A stretch of 64,000 nt of DNA from Stanieria sp. NIES-3757. Its GTDB lineage: Bacteria > Cyanobacteriota > Cyanobacteriia > Cyanobacteriales > Xenococcaceae. Positions 39,396 through 48,003 of the stretch are shown piece by piece (position 1 is the stretch's first letter; each line of letters starts with the position of its first letter). The stretch is from NCBI GenBank assembly GCA_002355455.1, contig AP017375.1:1-64000 (forward strand), given 5' to 3'. A program made the position numbers and the translations under genes. The notes under the pieces were generated by a model, which searched no databases, had not been told where the DNA came from, and saw nothing but the letters and a program-made list of their open reading frames with translations.

Positions 39396-40586
39396 CTAAT
39401 TTGAATAAATCCTTCCACGCCATTGAGTAGGAGTACGCCAAGAAGATAAGAAAATCCTGACCACAGCTAAAGGATCGGCAACGGGAGAAAGCCAAAACAA
39501 CCAAGAAGCTGGAGAAAATTTAGACGGACGGTGATAGGAAGACGTGATCGCAACTAAGATAATCAGACGCAAGAATAACAAAAAAAGATTTAAACCAAGC
39601 AGTGCGATTGAAGTAGTTGAACTGTAACCCAAATTAAACAACCACAAAGCAATCAAAGATAAGGGTAAAGGTAATCCTTGAACTAATAATAAAAACCACC
39701 AATCACTCCAAACTTGCAACACTGAAGCAGCATCCTTAAGATCGAGCGATCGCCCCCATTCTTGCCAAGTTTCTTTTGCGCCTTCGTACATCCTGACTTT
39801 AATTAACTTTGAGCCATCAAGAAAGCCAACTTTATAGCCTGCTGCTGCAATATTACGAGCAAGAGTTACATCGTCACAAAAAGAATCGGCTGCACTACTA
39901 TAACCAGATATAGTTTCTAATACTTCACGACGGCAGAAAAAACATTGTCCATTTGCCATGACTCGCTCAGGATTATTTGTATCTACTCCTGCTGAATTAA
40001 AGCGATATAGTAAAGTTACTAGTAAAGCTGGTTGTAACCACCATTCGCCTGGAAATTGCAAAATAAATTGAGGTGCTAAAGAAATTAGATCGTAACCTTC
40101 TGTTTCGGCAGTAGTAATTAAACTATTAATTAATCCAGCTTGAGGCAAAGTATCGGCATCGATGCCCAAAATCCATTCACTTTGATGAGAACTATTTAAA
40201 AAACCATTATGTAATGCCCAAGGACGACCAACCCAACCTTTGGGTAGAGGAGGATCGTTAATTAAACGAAAACGCTGATCCTCTTCAGCTTTAGCTTTAA
40301 CTATAGCTGGTGTCTCATCTTGGGAATAACTATCTACAACAATAATTTCCCGCAGTTCATCACCTTGACTACTCAAACCCTGCAAACAAGGTTGTATTCT
40401 AGCAGCTTCGTTTAGGGTAGGAATAATCGCACTGACTTTTCCTGAGTAGTGAGAATGAAATGGTTGGGGTTGAAGAGGCGAACGACGCATCGCCCCTGGT
40501 AGCAAACGAGACAATAAAATTAAAGTTGCTACTCCCTGAAAGAGCAAAACTCCCAGAGAAATAGCAGTTATCAATTCTAAATTCAT
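39396..40586 (-). CDS. cruG: Carotenoid 2'-O-glycosyltransferase CruG
   Basis: A 396-residue GT2-family glycosyltransferase with an N-terminal membrane segment, a cytosolic catalytic domain and several C-terminal spans. The nucleotide-sugar site is visible as SAIIPTLNEAARIQPCLQGL, the metal-binding DADT, and a QCFFCRREVLE/DDVTLARNIA acceptor region. In cyanobacteria CruG attaches a sugar to the 2'-hydroxyl of the myxol or related carotenoid. The assignment rests on sequence character plus adjacency to cruF, 133 bases upstream on the same strand, a known pair. The attached sugar cannot be predicted. Confidence 0.86.
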   Translation of the reverse strand: MNLELITAISLGVLLFQGVATLILLSRLLPGAMRRSPLQPQPFHSHYSGKVSAIIPTLNEAARIQPCLQGLSSQGDELREIIVVDSYSQDETPAIVKAKAEEDQRFRLINDPPLPKGWVGRPWALHNGFLNSSHQSEWILGIDADTLPQAGLINSLITTAETEGYDLISLAPQFILQFPGEWWLQPALLVTLLYRFNSAGVDTNNPERVMANGQCFFCRREVLETISGYSSAADSFCDDVTLARNIAAAGYKVGFLDGSKLIKVRMYEGAKETWQEWGRSLDLKDAASVLQVWSDWWFLLLVQGLPLPLSLIALWLFNLGYSSTTSIALLGLNLFLLFLRLIILVAITSSYHRPSKFSPASWLFWLSPVADPLAVVRIFLSSWRTPTQWRGRIYSN

Positions 40587-40719
40587 ACCAATTTAAAAAA
40601 TGCAATATTTTATTTTGTAAAGGCGATACTTCGTACTTCAGTTTTCAACGCACTCCGTGTACGAAAAATCAGAATCGCCCCTACTTATCGCTTTGTGACC
40701 AACATTTTTTGATTTGGTA

Positions 40720-41640
40720 TTAAGGCTCAATTGCTCCCACAGAAGCAACTGGAATTTTTGTCATAGTTAATTCAGCTTTATCTACAGAAGCAATAACTTG
40801 ATTTTTTGCTATTGCGTAAAAAACTAAGACAGGCAAAACACCCAACATTACTCCTAAAAAGATCGGAGGATAAATTCCTGCTGCCCAACTCAAAACTGTA
40901 GCAAAAGCAAAGTTACTTAAATATATGGCTAAAGGTAATCCTAAATCGCGATAAGGTAATTGCAAGGGTTTGATTCGCCATAATAAAGTTGCCACCGTCA
41001 TAAAAACAATCCCAGTTCCTAACCAACCAGCAAAGTTTTGATAAGGCATTCCAAAAAATGCACCTGGTTGATCCCAAATCCAAAACGGAATCGGAGCTTG
41101 ACTCATAGCAGGATCGAGAACAAAATCCCAAGAAGTCAGACACAATGAGCCAATTGCGATCGCTAGTAGTTGCCGTAACCAGGATTTCATTGGAAGAGCT
41201 TGTAAACCACTACGAGCAATAATATAAGCACTAAAACCTAAGTAAAACCAGGATAAAGGAATTGTAAAAGGAACTAATCCCGCAATTTTATAACCCAAAC
41301 CACTAAGATAACGATAATGACCAAAAGGAAATCCCGTGCTAGTACCTAATAATTCGCTACCTAAAGATAACGCGATCGCAGGCAACATAAAACTTAGCCA
41401 ATGCCATTTACCTATAGTTCGATAGGCATAAAATGCTACTGCTAATGTGCCTAAAAGCATATACATGACACCACCACTAGCCATCGACCAACTAAAAATA
41501 GTTTGTCCCCATTCAAATTGAGTTAATTTAGCTTGAAATTCGGCATTAGGTAAAACTAAAATAATCCCTGCTAATCCAAAAGCCATCGATAAGATGTGAC
41601 CGATTAACAAAGAATTTTCGGCATTATGCAGTTGTTTCAT
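40720..41640 (-). CDS. cruF: Carotenoid 1',2'-hydratase CruF
   Basis: A 306-residue integral membrane protein (DUF422) with about eight spans, which hydrates the psi end of gamma-carotene or related carotenes in myxoxanthophyll synthesis. Supporting segments include GSELLGTSTGFPFGHYRYLS and PLSWFYLGFSAYIIAR, and LTSWDFVLDPAMS with acidic residues in a membrane context. It lies upstream of cruG, so the two probably form an operon. The IS5-family element is inserted about 100 bases before its start, which may affect or replace the native promoter. Confidence 0.88.
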   Translation of the reverse strand: MKQLHNAENSLLIGHILSMAFGLAGIILVLPNAEFQAKLTQFEWGQTIFSWSMASGGVMYMLLGTLAVAFYAYRTIGKWHWLSFMLPAIALSLGSELLGTSTGFPFGHYRYLSGLGYKIAGLVPFTIPLSWFYLGFSAYIIARSGLQALPMKSWLRQLLAIAIGSLCLTSWDFVLDPAMSQAPIPFWIWDQPGAFFGMPYQNFAGWLGTGIVFMTVATLLWRIKPLQLPYRDLGLPLAIYLSNFAFATVLSWAAGIYPPIFLGVMLGVLPVLVFYAIAKNQVIASVDKAELTMTKIPVASVGAIEP

Positions 41641-41856
41641 GAGGAAATCGAGATGTAATTAAGTATTAGCTACTTACATAGTTTACAAATATTCATGAAA
41701 AAATGTGTAGCAAACTGAATTTGCGATTATTTTGATGTTTTATAGAACCCATTTGAGATCTCACGAAGAGACTGAAAGCCGCTTAAGCATTAATCTGACG
41801 AAGCAGAGATCGATCTTGGCAGTCGCATGAGATAAAGTTCGCTCAACAGCGCGATT

Positions 41857-42378
41857 CTACAAGCGGAGGAAACCTCCGCGTATCTCGCGCTCAAAGTTTT
41901 TAACCAAACTTTTACAACGCTCCATCCAAGCGTTTGAGCGTTCAATCACCCAGCGAGCAACAGCAGGAACAAATCCAGATTTCCCTTGCGCTGCCTTCTC
42001 TTGTTTCGAGGGTTTGGTGGACAGTTCAAACTTGATTTTCGTCATGATCTCGGGATAAACTTGCTCCAATTGCTCAGTCAAATGTTCGGGATGATATCCG
42101 TGGTCTAGCAAAATAGTGAGCTTCGGAAGGTTAACGGGTTTTGACTGGAAATAGTCAATATTTAGCGTCAGCATCTCAATCAATCCTGCATCATCCGAGA
42201 CATTTGCTGGTGTGCAGTGGGTAAAGAAAGGAAATCCCAGTGTATCAATTGCCAGATGTCTTTTAATCCCATTCGTGGCTTTGTAAAAACAAAAGCCTTT
42301 GGAAGCGACACTGGCATTACAGGTATTTTTCACGGCTTGAGAGTCAATGATTATTAATGTTGTCCACTTAGGTTTTTT
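41857..42378 (-). CDS. IS5-family transposase, C-terminal part (OrfB)
   Basis: About 173 codons in the -1 frame relative to OrfA. It carries most of the DDE catalytic core: IIIDSQAVKNT with the first Asp, LDHGYH with the second, and WVIERSNAWMERCKSL with the Glu. It is expected to be made as the second half of a frameshifted OrfAB fusion of about 270 residues. A start at 42333 (MKNTCNAS) would lose the first catalytic Asp, so frameshifting is the better explanation. Confidence 0.88.
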   Translation of the reverse strand, partial: KKPKWTTLIIIDSQAVKNTCNASVASKGFCFYKATNGIKRHLAIDTLGFPFFTHCTPANVSDDAGLIEMLTLNIDYFQSKPVNLPKLTILLDHGYHPEHLTEQLEQVYPEIMTKIKFELSTKPSKQEKAAQGKSGFVPAVARWVIERSNAWMERCKSLVKNFEREIRGGFLRL

Positions 42379-42668
42379 TTAACCTGCTGACGTACTTGTT
42401 CATGTAAGGCATTCATGAGCTTTTCAAACACCCCTACCTTTCGCCACTGCTTGTAGTGCCAATAGACAGTTGAGTAGGGAGGTAAATCTTTGGGCAAGTC
42501 TGCCCAATTACAACCATTTTTGAGTTGATAGAGTATTCCGTCAAGGATTTCTCGCCTTGTCCAATTGGCAGGTCGGGTTTGCTTCTTAGTCGGCAATATC
42601 TTAACTAACAGGGGTTCTAGAATTTCCCATTCTTCATCGCTAAGGCTACTGGAATACTTCATGGTCAA
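42354..42668 (-). CDS. IS5-family transposase, N-terminal part (OrfA)
   Basis: A 104-residue frame with the DUF4096-like helix-turn-helix region (SLSDEEWEILEPLL, RREILDGILYQLKNGCNWAD, LPPYSTVYWHYKQW) that recognises the element ends. Near its 3' end the slippery heptamer A AAA AAC lies at 42372-42378, in the correct phase for a -1 shift into OrfB. Frame 0 ends 16 bases further at TAA. Confidence 0.9.
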   Translation of the reverse strand: MTMKYSSSLSDEEWEILEPLLVKILPTKKQTRPANWTRREILDGILYQLKNGCNWADLPKDLPPYSTVYWHYKQWRKVGVFEKLMNALHEQVRQQVKKNLSGQH

Positions 42669-42904
42669 TGAATTTTGATACTTTCGAGAACTTTAAGTCC
42701 ATACTTGGAAGATGTCAAATGGGTTCTATATGACATTTAAGACTTTACTTGCAACCAGACTTCAATTTTTGTTAACTCATGCTTGATTAGTAACTGATAA
42801 CTGTTCACTATTTCCCAAGCGATCAATATAGAAGCCAGATAAGCTATAATTCATTTTGCCTGTCTGTGACTTAGAACCTTTTTAGATATTAAGTATTATC
42901 TTTG

Positions 42905-42939
42905 ATCGCTATGCGCCTCGGCTTCGCCGAGACGGCGAT
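42905..42939. repeat. Nested palindrome related to the one at 6973
   Basis: ATCGC and GCGAT arms enclose CTCGGC-TTC-GCCGAG. The core GCCTCGGCTTYGCCGAGA is shared with 6983-6999. It lies in the 330-base region between the IS element and lysS, where I see no gene. Confidence 0.6.
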
Positions 42940-43063
42940 ATCTAAATCTTTGCGAAGAAAGCAAACAATTTATTGTTGGTAGAATTTGACGACGAGTTTA
43001 GGCAACTATAAATTTCACAGACTTTCAACTTAATTTATTCGTTATTATTATTTATTAGTAATC

Positions 43064-44785
43064 ATGGCAGACAATCAATCCCCCAATAAGCAACAACCAA
43101 GCTCTACGTTAGAAGAAATTCGCGCTACTAGAATTGAAAAAGTTGAAGAACTTAAACAATTGGGATTGAATCCTTATGTTTATAAATGGGAAATCACTCA
43201 TCACGCAGCCGAGTTACAAGAAAAATATCGTGATTTAGCTGATGGAGAAGAAGTTGAAGACGAAGTAGCGATCGCAGGAAGAATTGTTGCTCGTCGTGTT
43301 TTTGGTAAGCTAGCTTTTTTTGAAATCCAAGATGAAACTGGAAAAATTCAATTGTATTTAGATAAGAAAAAAATTAATCAGAAAATGCCTGATTTAGAAG
43401 GAGCTTTTAATCACCTCAAAAAGCTTACCGATACAGGCGATATTTTAGGAGTAAAAGGAACAATCAAAAGAACAGAGAAAGGCGAACTTTCTGTTTATGT
43501 AGAAGAGTATGCTATTCTCACTAAATCTTTATTACCTTTACCAGATAAATGGCATGGTTTAACTGATACTGAAAAACGCTATCGTCAGCGTTATGTTGAT
43601 TTAATTGTTAATCCACAAGTTAGACAAACTTTTCGTCGTCGCGCTCAAATCACGGCTGGAATTCGTCGTTATTTAGAACAGCGCGATTTTTTAGAAATAG
43701 AAACTCCTGTTTTACAAAGTCAAGCTGGTGGTGCAGATGCTCGTCCTTTTATTACCTATCACAACACTTTGGAGATGGATTTATATCTCCGCATTGCTAC
43801 CGAATTATATCTAAAAAGATTAATCGTTGGGGGTTTTGAAAAAGTATTTGAATTGGGAAGAATTTTTCGCAACGAAGGAGTTTCTACTCGTCACAATCCT
43901 GAATTTACCATGATTGAAGTTTATCAGGCTTACGCTGATTATAACGATATGATGGCGTTGACAGAAAATTTAATCAGTACTGTTACTCAAGAAGTTTTAG
44001 GTAAAACTAAAGTTACTTATCAAGGAGAATCAATTGACTTAACTCCTCCGTGGCGCAGAGTAACTATGCATGAATTAGTTCAAGAAGCGACAGGTTTAGA
44101 TTTTAATTCATTTAATGACTTTGAATCAGCAAAAGTTGCAGCACAAAAAGTAGAAATAGAAGTACCAAATGACTGTCAAACTATTGGTAAACTTCTTAAT
44201 GAAGCCTTTGAACAAAAAGTAGAAGAAACTTTAATTCAACCAACCTTTGTAATCGATTATCCGGTCGAGATTTCTCCTCTTGCTAAACCTCATAGAAGTA
44301 AACCAGGATTAGTAGAAAGATTTGAATTATTTATTGTTGGTAGAGAAACTGCCAATAGTTTTTCTGAATTAACCGATCCCTTAGATCAAAGAGAAAGGTT
44401 AGAAGCACAAGCAGCTAGAAAAGCAGCAGGAGATGTAGAAGCTCATGATGTTGATGAAGACTTTTTGGCAGCATTAGAATATGGTATGCCTCCTACAGGT
44501 GGTTTAGGGATCGGAATCGATCGCTTGGTGATGTTATTAACCGATTCTCCCAGTATTCGCGATGTAATTGCTTTCCCCTTATTAAAAAGTCAAAGTGTAG
44601 CGATTAAATCTTTTGACTATGATGCAGAAAAAAAAATTCTGAAAATTGAATTCTATCATGGTGGCATTTATAAATATTTAGATGTCCCAGAATCTATTTA
44701 TAAAGAATTGAAAGAAACTCCTTCTGTCGGTCAATATTTTAATAGTAAAATACGAGATAAGTTTGGTTGCGATCGTGAAGTATGA
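43064..44785 (+). CDS. lysS: Lysyl-tRNA synthetase (class II) with C-terminal KTSC domain
   Basis: A 573-residue enzyme charging tRNA-Lys. An N-terminal OB-fold anticodon-binding domain ([20 protein letters not shown]) is followed by the class II core with motif 2 ([18 protein letters not shown]) and motif 3 ([19 protein letters not shown]). Usual bacterial enzymes end shortly after motif 3 at about 505 residues. Here about 65 extra residues ([49 protein letters not shown]) form a KTSC domain, a family named for this position in some lysyl-tRNA synthetases. The stop lies inside the first unit of a 22-bp tandem repeat. Confidence 0.96.
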   Translation: MADNQSPNKQQPSSTLEEIRATRIEKVEELKQLGLNPYVYKWEITHHAAELQEKYRDLADGEEVEDEVAIAGRIVARRVFGKLAFFEIQDETGKIQLYLDKKKINQKMPDLEGAFNHLKKLTDTGDILGVKGTIKRTEKGELSVYVEEYAILTKSLLPLPDKWHGLTDTEKRYRQRYVDLIVNPQVRQTFRRRAQITAGIRRYLEQRDFLEIETPVLQSQAGGADARPFITYHNTLEMDLYLRIATELYLKRLIVGGFEKVFELGRIFRNEGVSTRHNPEFTMIEVYQAYADYNDMMALTENLISTVTQEVLGKTKVTYQGESIDLTPPWRRVTMHELVQEATGLDFNSFNDFESAKVAAQKVEIEVPNDCQTIGKLLNEAFEQKVEETLIQPTFVIDYPVEISPLAKPHRSKPGLVERFELFIVGRETANSFSELTDPLDQRERLEAQAARKAAGDVEAHDVDEDFLAALEYGMPPTGGLGIGIDRLVMLLTDSPSIRDVIAFPLLKSQSVAIKSFDYDAEKKILKIEFYHGGIYKYLDVPESIYKELKETPSVGQYFNSKIRDKFGCDREV

Positions 44786-44820
44786 ACGAACCCCTCGCGA
44801 AGTATGAGCGAACTTCTCGC
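44777..44820 (+). repeat. 22-bp tandem repeat at the lysS stop codon
   Basis: GAAGTATGAACGAACCCCTCGC is followed directly by GAAGTATGAGCGAACTTCTCGC (19 of 22 identical). The lysS stop TGA (44783-44785) lies in the first unit, so the repeat forms the end of the coding sequence and start of the 3' region. Confidence 0.85.
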
Positions 44821-44926
44821 GAACTTTAGGAGCAAAATTATTTGTAGAGTGGGTTAAGCAAATTAACCCACCTGTTAAAGATGAGAAAATAATTTGTCTT
44901 GATTTAGAATTAAAAATAGATTCAAT

Positions 44927-44998
44927 GCGGGTGTAGTTCAGTGGTAGAACGTCAGCTTCCCAAGCTGAATGCCGTGGGTTCGAGTCCCATCATCCGCT
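44927..44998 (+). tRNA. tRNA-Gly (anticodon CCC)
   Basis: A 72-base cloverleaf. The acceptor stem GCGGGTG pairs with CATCCGC (one G-T). The D arm contains AGTGGTAGAAC, the anticodon stem-loop is TCAGC-TTCCCAA-GCTGA with anticodon CCC, and the T arm is GTGGG-TTCGAGT-CCCAT. No intron or encoded CCA. Confidence 0.95.
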
Positions 44999-45116
44999 TA
45001 GTTATTTCTGAGAATAAATTGGGGACAATTTAGAAGTTTCTAGAACTAATATAAACAATCAATATTTTTTTTTAACGCTTAATAGAAGTGATAATAATAT
45101 TAATTATTTGTGATGA

Positions 45117-46382
45117 CTAAACTTGTTTTTTCTGTTGTTCATAAACAAAGAGTATTACTAATAACAAACAAATTACTCTAAAACTTTCAGAAGCTAAAGT
45201 AGCCCAAGTAGCTCCTAACCAAGAATATTTAGGAATTAACCAAAAATTTAGTAAAGCATTAGTAGCTGCCGTAGAAACTTGAATAATACTACGACTTTTT
45301 TGAAAACCTGCCCCTGTAAGCGTATCAGCAAATAAAAGTTGTAAAGCCCCAATTAAAGGAACAAAAGCTAGCCATTTTAAAGCTGAAATTGCTTCAACAT
45401 ATTCATTACCTAAAACGTAGGGAATATAGGGAGCAAAAAAAATAAAACCGCAATAAGCAACAATTCCATAAATAACAACAATTGGTAGAAGACGTTTAAC
45501 TAAAATCAAACTTTTTTGAATTCCTGAAGCTCCATACTCAAAAAATTTTGGATAAGAAGCAGCTAAAATTGCATAGATAGGTACGCTACCTACTTCAATA
45601 AAACGATAAGCTGCTCCATAAATACCGGTAGCTTCCAAACTAGCCATGCTGGCTAACATTGTTTTATCAATATTAGCGTTAATATTACTAGCTGATTCTC
45701 CAATCGAAAAATAAAATCCTTCTCTAAGATTGGCAGGAATTTTAGCAGCAAAAGGCCGAGGTTTTCCTAATAGTTGACTAACTACAATTACTCCTATAAT
45801 GGCAGTTAAAGTTGCACTAACTAAATACAAAACTGCCCAGTGAACTAAGGTTGGTTTAGGGAATGCGATCGCTAAAATAAAAGCTGCAATTAATTTGCTT
45901 GCAGAACCAAAAATTTGTAGTAAAGATGATTTTTTTAACAAATTAAATGACATAAAAGCTTTGGCACTGACGACAAAAATTGCCAGTCCGATTAAATCAG
46001 CTTGCAAAATCATTAAAATTGCTAAAATATTAATTTGTTGAGCAAAAATAATTGGCGATAATAAAAATAAAATTATGGTTAAAGTAAAACTACCTACTAT
46101 TACAATTACTAAGCCATTACCCCAATAAAGAGAAAATAATTTTTTATCTCGAACAACTGCTTGAATAAGTAAATCACCACTGCCAAAACTTGTAAAAGGA
46201 AAAACAATTCCAGCTAAAGAAGCAATACCAATAAAAGAACCATAATTTTCGGCTCCTAAAAGACGTGTAATTAAAATAAAATAAATTGCTTGAACTGTTA
46301 AGGTAAAAAGTTTAGCAATTAGTTCCCAGAGAGTATTGCGAACAAAATCTTTTTCTAAAAAACGTTTAAATATTATTTTCAT
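45117..46382 (-). CDS. Oligosaccharide flippase (Wzx/polysaccharide biosynthesis type)
   Basis: A 421-residue membrane protein with about 12-14 spans, of the MATE/MOP superfamily that flips lipid-linked oligosaccharides across the inner membrane. It opens with NTLWELIAKLFTLTVQAIYF and contains LLGAENYGSFIGIASLAGI and ATGIYGAAYRFIEV, both common in this family. It is divergent from a GT4 glycosyltransferase 314 bases away, and a surface-polysaccharide role fits. No Wzy polymerase or export genes are in the window, so the pathway is incomplete here. Very AT-rich gene. Confidence 0.85.
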   Translation of the reverse strand: MKIIFKRFLEKDFVRNTLWELIAKLFTLTVQAIYFILITRLLGAENYGSFIGIASLAGIVFPFTSFGSGDLLIQAVVRDKKLFSLYWGNGLVIVIVGSFTLTIILFLLSPIIFAQQINILAILMILQADLIGLAIFVVSAKAFMSFNLLKKSSLLQIFGSASKLIAAFILAIAFPKPTLVHWAVLYLVSATLTAIIGVIVVSQLLGKPRPFAAKIPANLREGFYFSIGESASNINANIDKTMLASMASLEATGIYGAAYRFIEVGSVPIYAILAASYPKFFEYGASGIQKSLILVKRLLPIVVIYGIVAYCGFIFFAPYIPYVLGNEYVEAISALKWLAFVPLIGALQLLFADTLTGAGFQKSRSIIQVSTAATNALLNFWLIPKYSWLGATWATLASESFRVICLLLVILFVYEQQKKQV

Positions 46383-46696
46383 AACATTTAATTACTTATA
46401 TTTATTATTTTAAAAATTAAATTTTTTTATACAAAAATAGGCTCGATAATATTTTGATATTCAAAAATAAAAAACAATTTAAAAATAAACAAAATTTATA
46501 TTAGCTTTTGAACTTATTTAAAAAAATGATTTATAAAATAAAGTATTAATGAAAATTGATTTTAAAAATTAGAAAAATCATAAATTAAACTTTAAATAAT
46601 TGCAATCCTCTTTAATTAATTAGCATGAAAACTATAAAGACAAGAACTAAAAAATAAGCTACGATCTAAGATTGTAGTAAAAATTGTTGTTGAAAC
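46383..46696. promoter_or_regulatory. AT-rich divergent promoter region
   Basis: About 310 bases of strongly AT-rich DNA between the flippase and the GT4 gene. No frame, RNA gene or clear repeat is seen; it should hold both promoters. Confidence 0.4.
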
Positions 46697-47962
46697 TTGA
46701 AGATAGCTTTTATCAATCAACCGTGGACTATAGCAGCCCCTCCTCAAGGAAGCGATTCTACAGGAATATGGACTTATCAGGTTGCTCGTTATTTAACTAA
46801 TAATTGTGAAGTAATCTACTATGGAAATCAAGCTAAAAGCGAAAAATCAAATTATTTTGATGAACAAATTTGTTATCGAGGAATTTCCCTAAAATTTGAT
46901 TCTTTTCTGAAGCCTTTAAGAATTTTAGAAAAAAAACTTAATTTAAATCCTCAAGTTCCCTATTTTGCGTCTCAATTATACTATTTAGGTTATATTTTAT
47001 TGGTTGCTTTAGACCTCAAAAAGCAACAGTGTGACATTATTCATATTCATAACTTTTCTCAATTTGTTCCAATTGTTCGCTATTTTAATCCTAGAGCAAA
47101 AATTGTTCTTCACATGCATTGTGAGTGGTTAAGTCAACTCCATGCACCTACAATTGCTAAACGAATCGCCCAAGCAGATTTAATTCTTAGTTGTAGTAAT
47201 TATATTACTAATAAAATTCGCGATCGCTTTCCTCAATTTGCTGCTCGTTGTCAAACTGTTTACAATGGTGTCAATACAGATATCTTTGTACCTAATCCTC
47301 ATCAACAGTTTAATTCTATTGCTCCTAAACTATTATTTGTTGGCAGAATTTCCCCAGAAAAAGGAATACATTTGCTGATCGAAGCTTTTGAGCGAGTAGT
47401 TCAACGATATCCTCAAGCACAATTAATTATTGTCGGACCGGAAGTTATTGTTGCCAAAGAATTTTTGACTGATTTAAGTGATAATCCTCAGATAACTGCC
47501 TTAGCACCTTTGTACGCTAGCAGCTATTTACAGTATTTAAAAAATCAGATTTCTCCTCATCTTGTTTCTCAGGTTACTTTTACTGGTTCGCTTCGACAGG
47601 AAGAATTAGTTCCATATTACCAAAATGCCGATCTCGTAGTTAATCCATCTCTGAGTGAAGCGTTTGGGATGAGTTTAGTTGAGGCAATGGCTTGTGAAAT
47701 TCCAGTCATTGGTGCCAGAGTTGGAGGTATGCCAGAAGCGATCTGCTCCGCAGGCGCATCCGCGATCGCAGAAAACGTGACAGGATTATTATTTGAATCA
47801 GGAAATACTGTTGCTTTAGCCGAGACAATTTTGCAAATACTTGCCGAACCATCTCTACAGGTATCATTAGGGAAAGCTGGTAGAGCAAGAGTTTTGGAGT
47901 TGTTTTCTTGGCAACGAATTGCAGAGCGTTTATGGCAGGATTATCATACCAATTTAAAATAA
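46697..47962 (+). CDS. GT4-family glycosyltransferase
   Basis: A 421-residue retaining glycosyltransferase with two Rossmann domains. The acceptor-side start is KIAFINQPWTIAAPPQGSDS; the donor side has LLFVGRISPEKGIHLLIEAF and the E-x7-E region SEAFGMSLVEAMACEIPVIG. It probably adds a sugar to a surface glycan together with the divergent flippase. The start is a TTG at 46697, since no ATG is placed well. An 8-residue insertion (CSAGASAI) follows GGMPEAI, caused by a 24-bp repeat in the DNA (47744-47767). Confidence 0.88.
   Translation: MKIAFINQPWTIAAPPQGSDSTGIWTYQVARYLTNNCEVIYYGNQAKSEKSNYFDEQICYRGISLKFDSFLKPLRILEKKLNLNPQVPYFASQLYYLGYILLVALDLKKQQCDIIHIHNFSQFVPIVRYFNPRAKIVLHMHCEWLSQLHAPTIAKRIAQADLILSCSNYITNKIRDRFPQFAARCQTVYNGVNTDIFVPNPHQQFNSIAPKLLFVGRISPEKGIHLLIEAFERVVQRYPQAQLIIVGPEVIVAKEFLTDLSDNPQITALAPLYASSYLQYLKNQISPHLVSQVTFTGSLRQEELVPYYQNADLVVNPSLSEAFGMSLVEAMACEIPVIGARVGGMPEAICSAGASAIAENVTGLLFESGNTVALAETILQILAEPSLQVSLGKAGRARVLELFSWQRIAERLWQDYHTNLK
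47738..47767 (+). repeat. Short in-frame repeat insertion within the GT4 gene
   Basis: GCGATC, an 18-bp segment TGCTCCGCAGGCGCATCC, then GCGATC again. Removing 24 bp restores GAAGCGATCGCAGAA, a HIP1-containing sequence encoding EAIAE, which is what relatives would be expected to have. It adds 8 codons without a frameshift. Confidence 0.6.
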
Positions 47963-48003
47963 TTTTTTGCAGGGGCGAATGGTCATTTGTTCTGAATTGC
48001 GAA

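Larger units (their letters stand above)
41741..42730 (-). mobile_element. Complete IS5-family insertion sequence
   Basis: A 986-bp element (41743-42728) with terminal inverted repeats: left TATAGAACCCATTTGAGATC (41741-41760) and right, read inward, TATAGAACCCATTTGACATC (42711-42730), 19 of 20 identical. The repeats proper begin at TAGAACCC, with a flanking TA on each side consistent with a TA target duplication. Inside are two overlapping frames joined by a -1 frameshift. The ends and frames look intact, so the element may be active or recently moved. It sits between cruF and lysS. Confidence 0.92.

Noticed and set aside
40629-40690. Repeat-like stretch with TTCGTAC ... GTACGAA between cruF and cruG
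   Set aside because: A weak inverted repeat within a short intergenic gap; no second copy or function seen.
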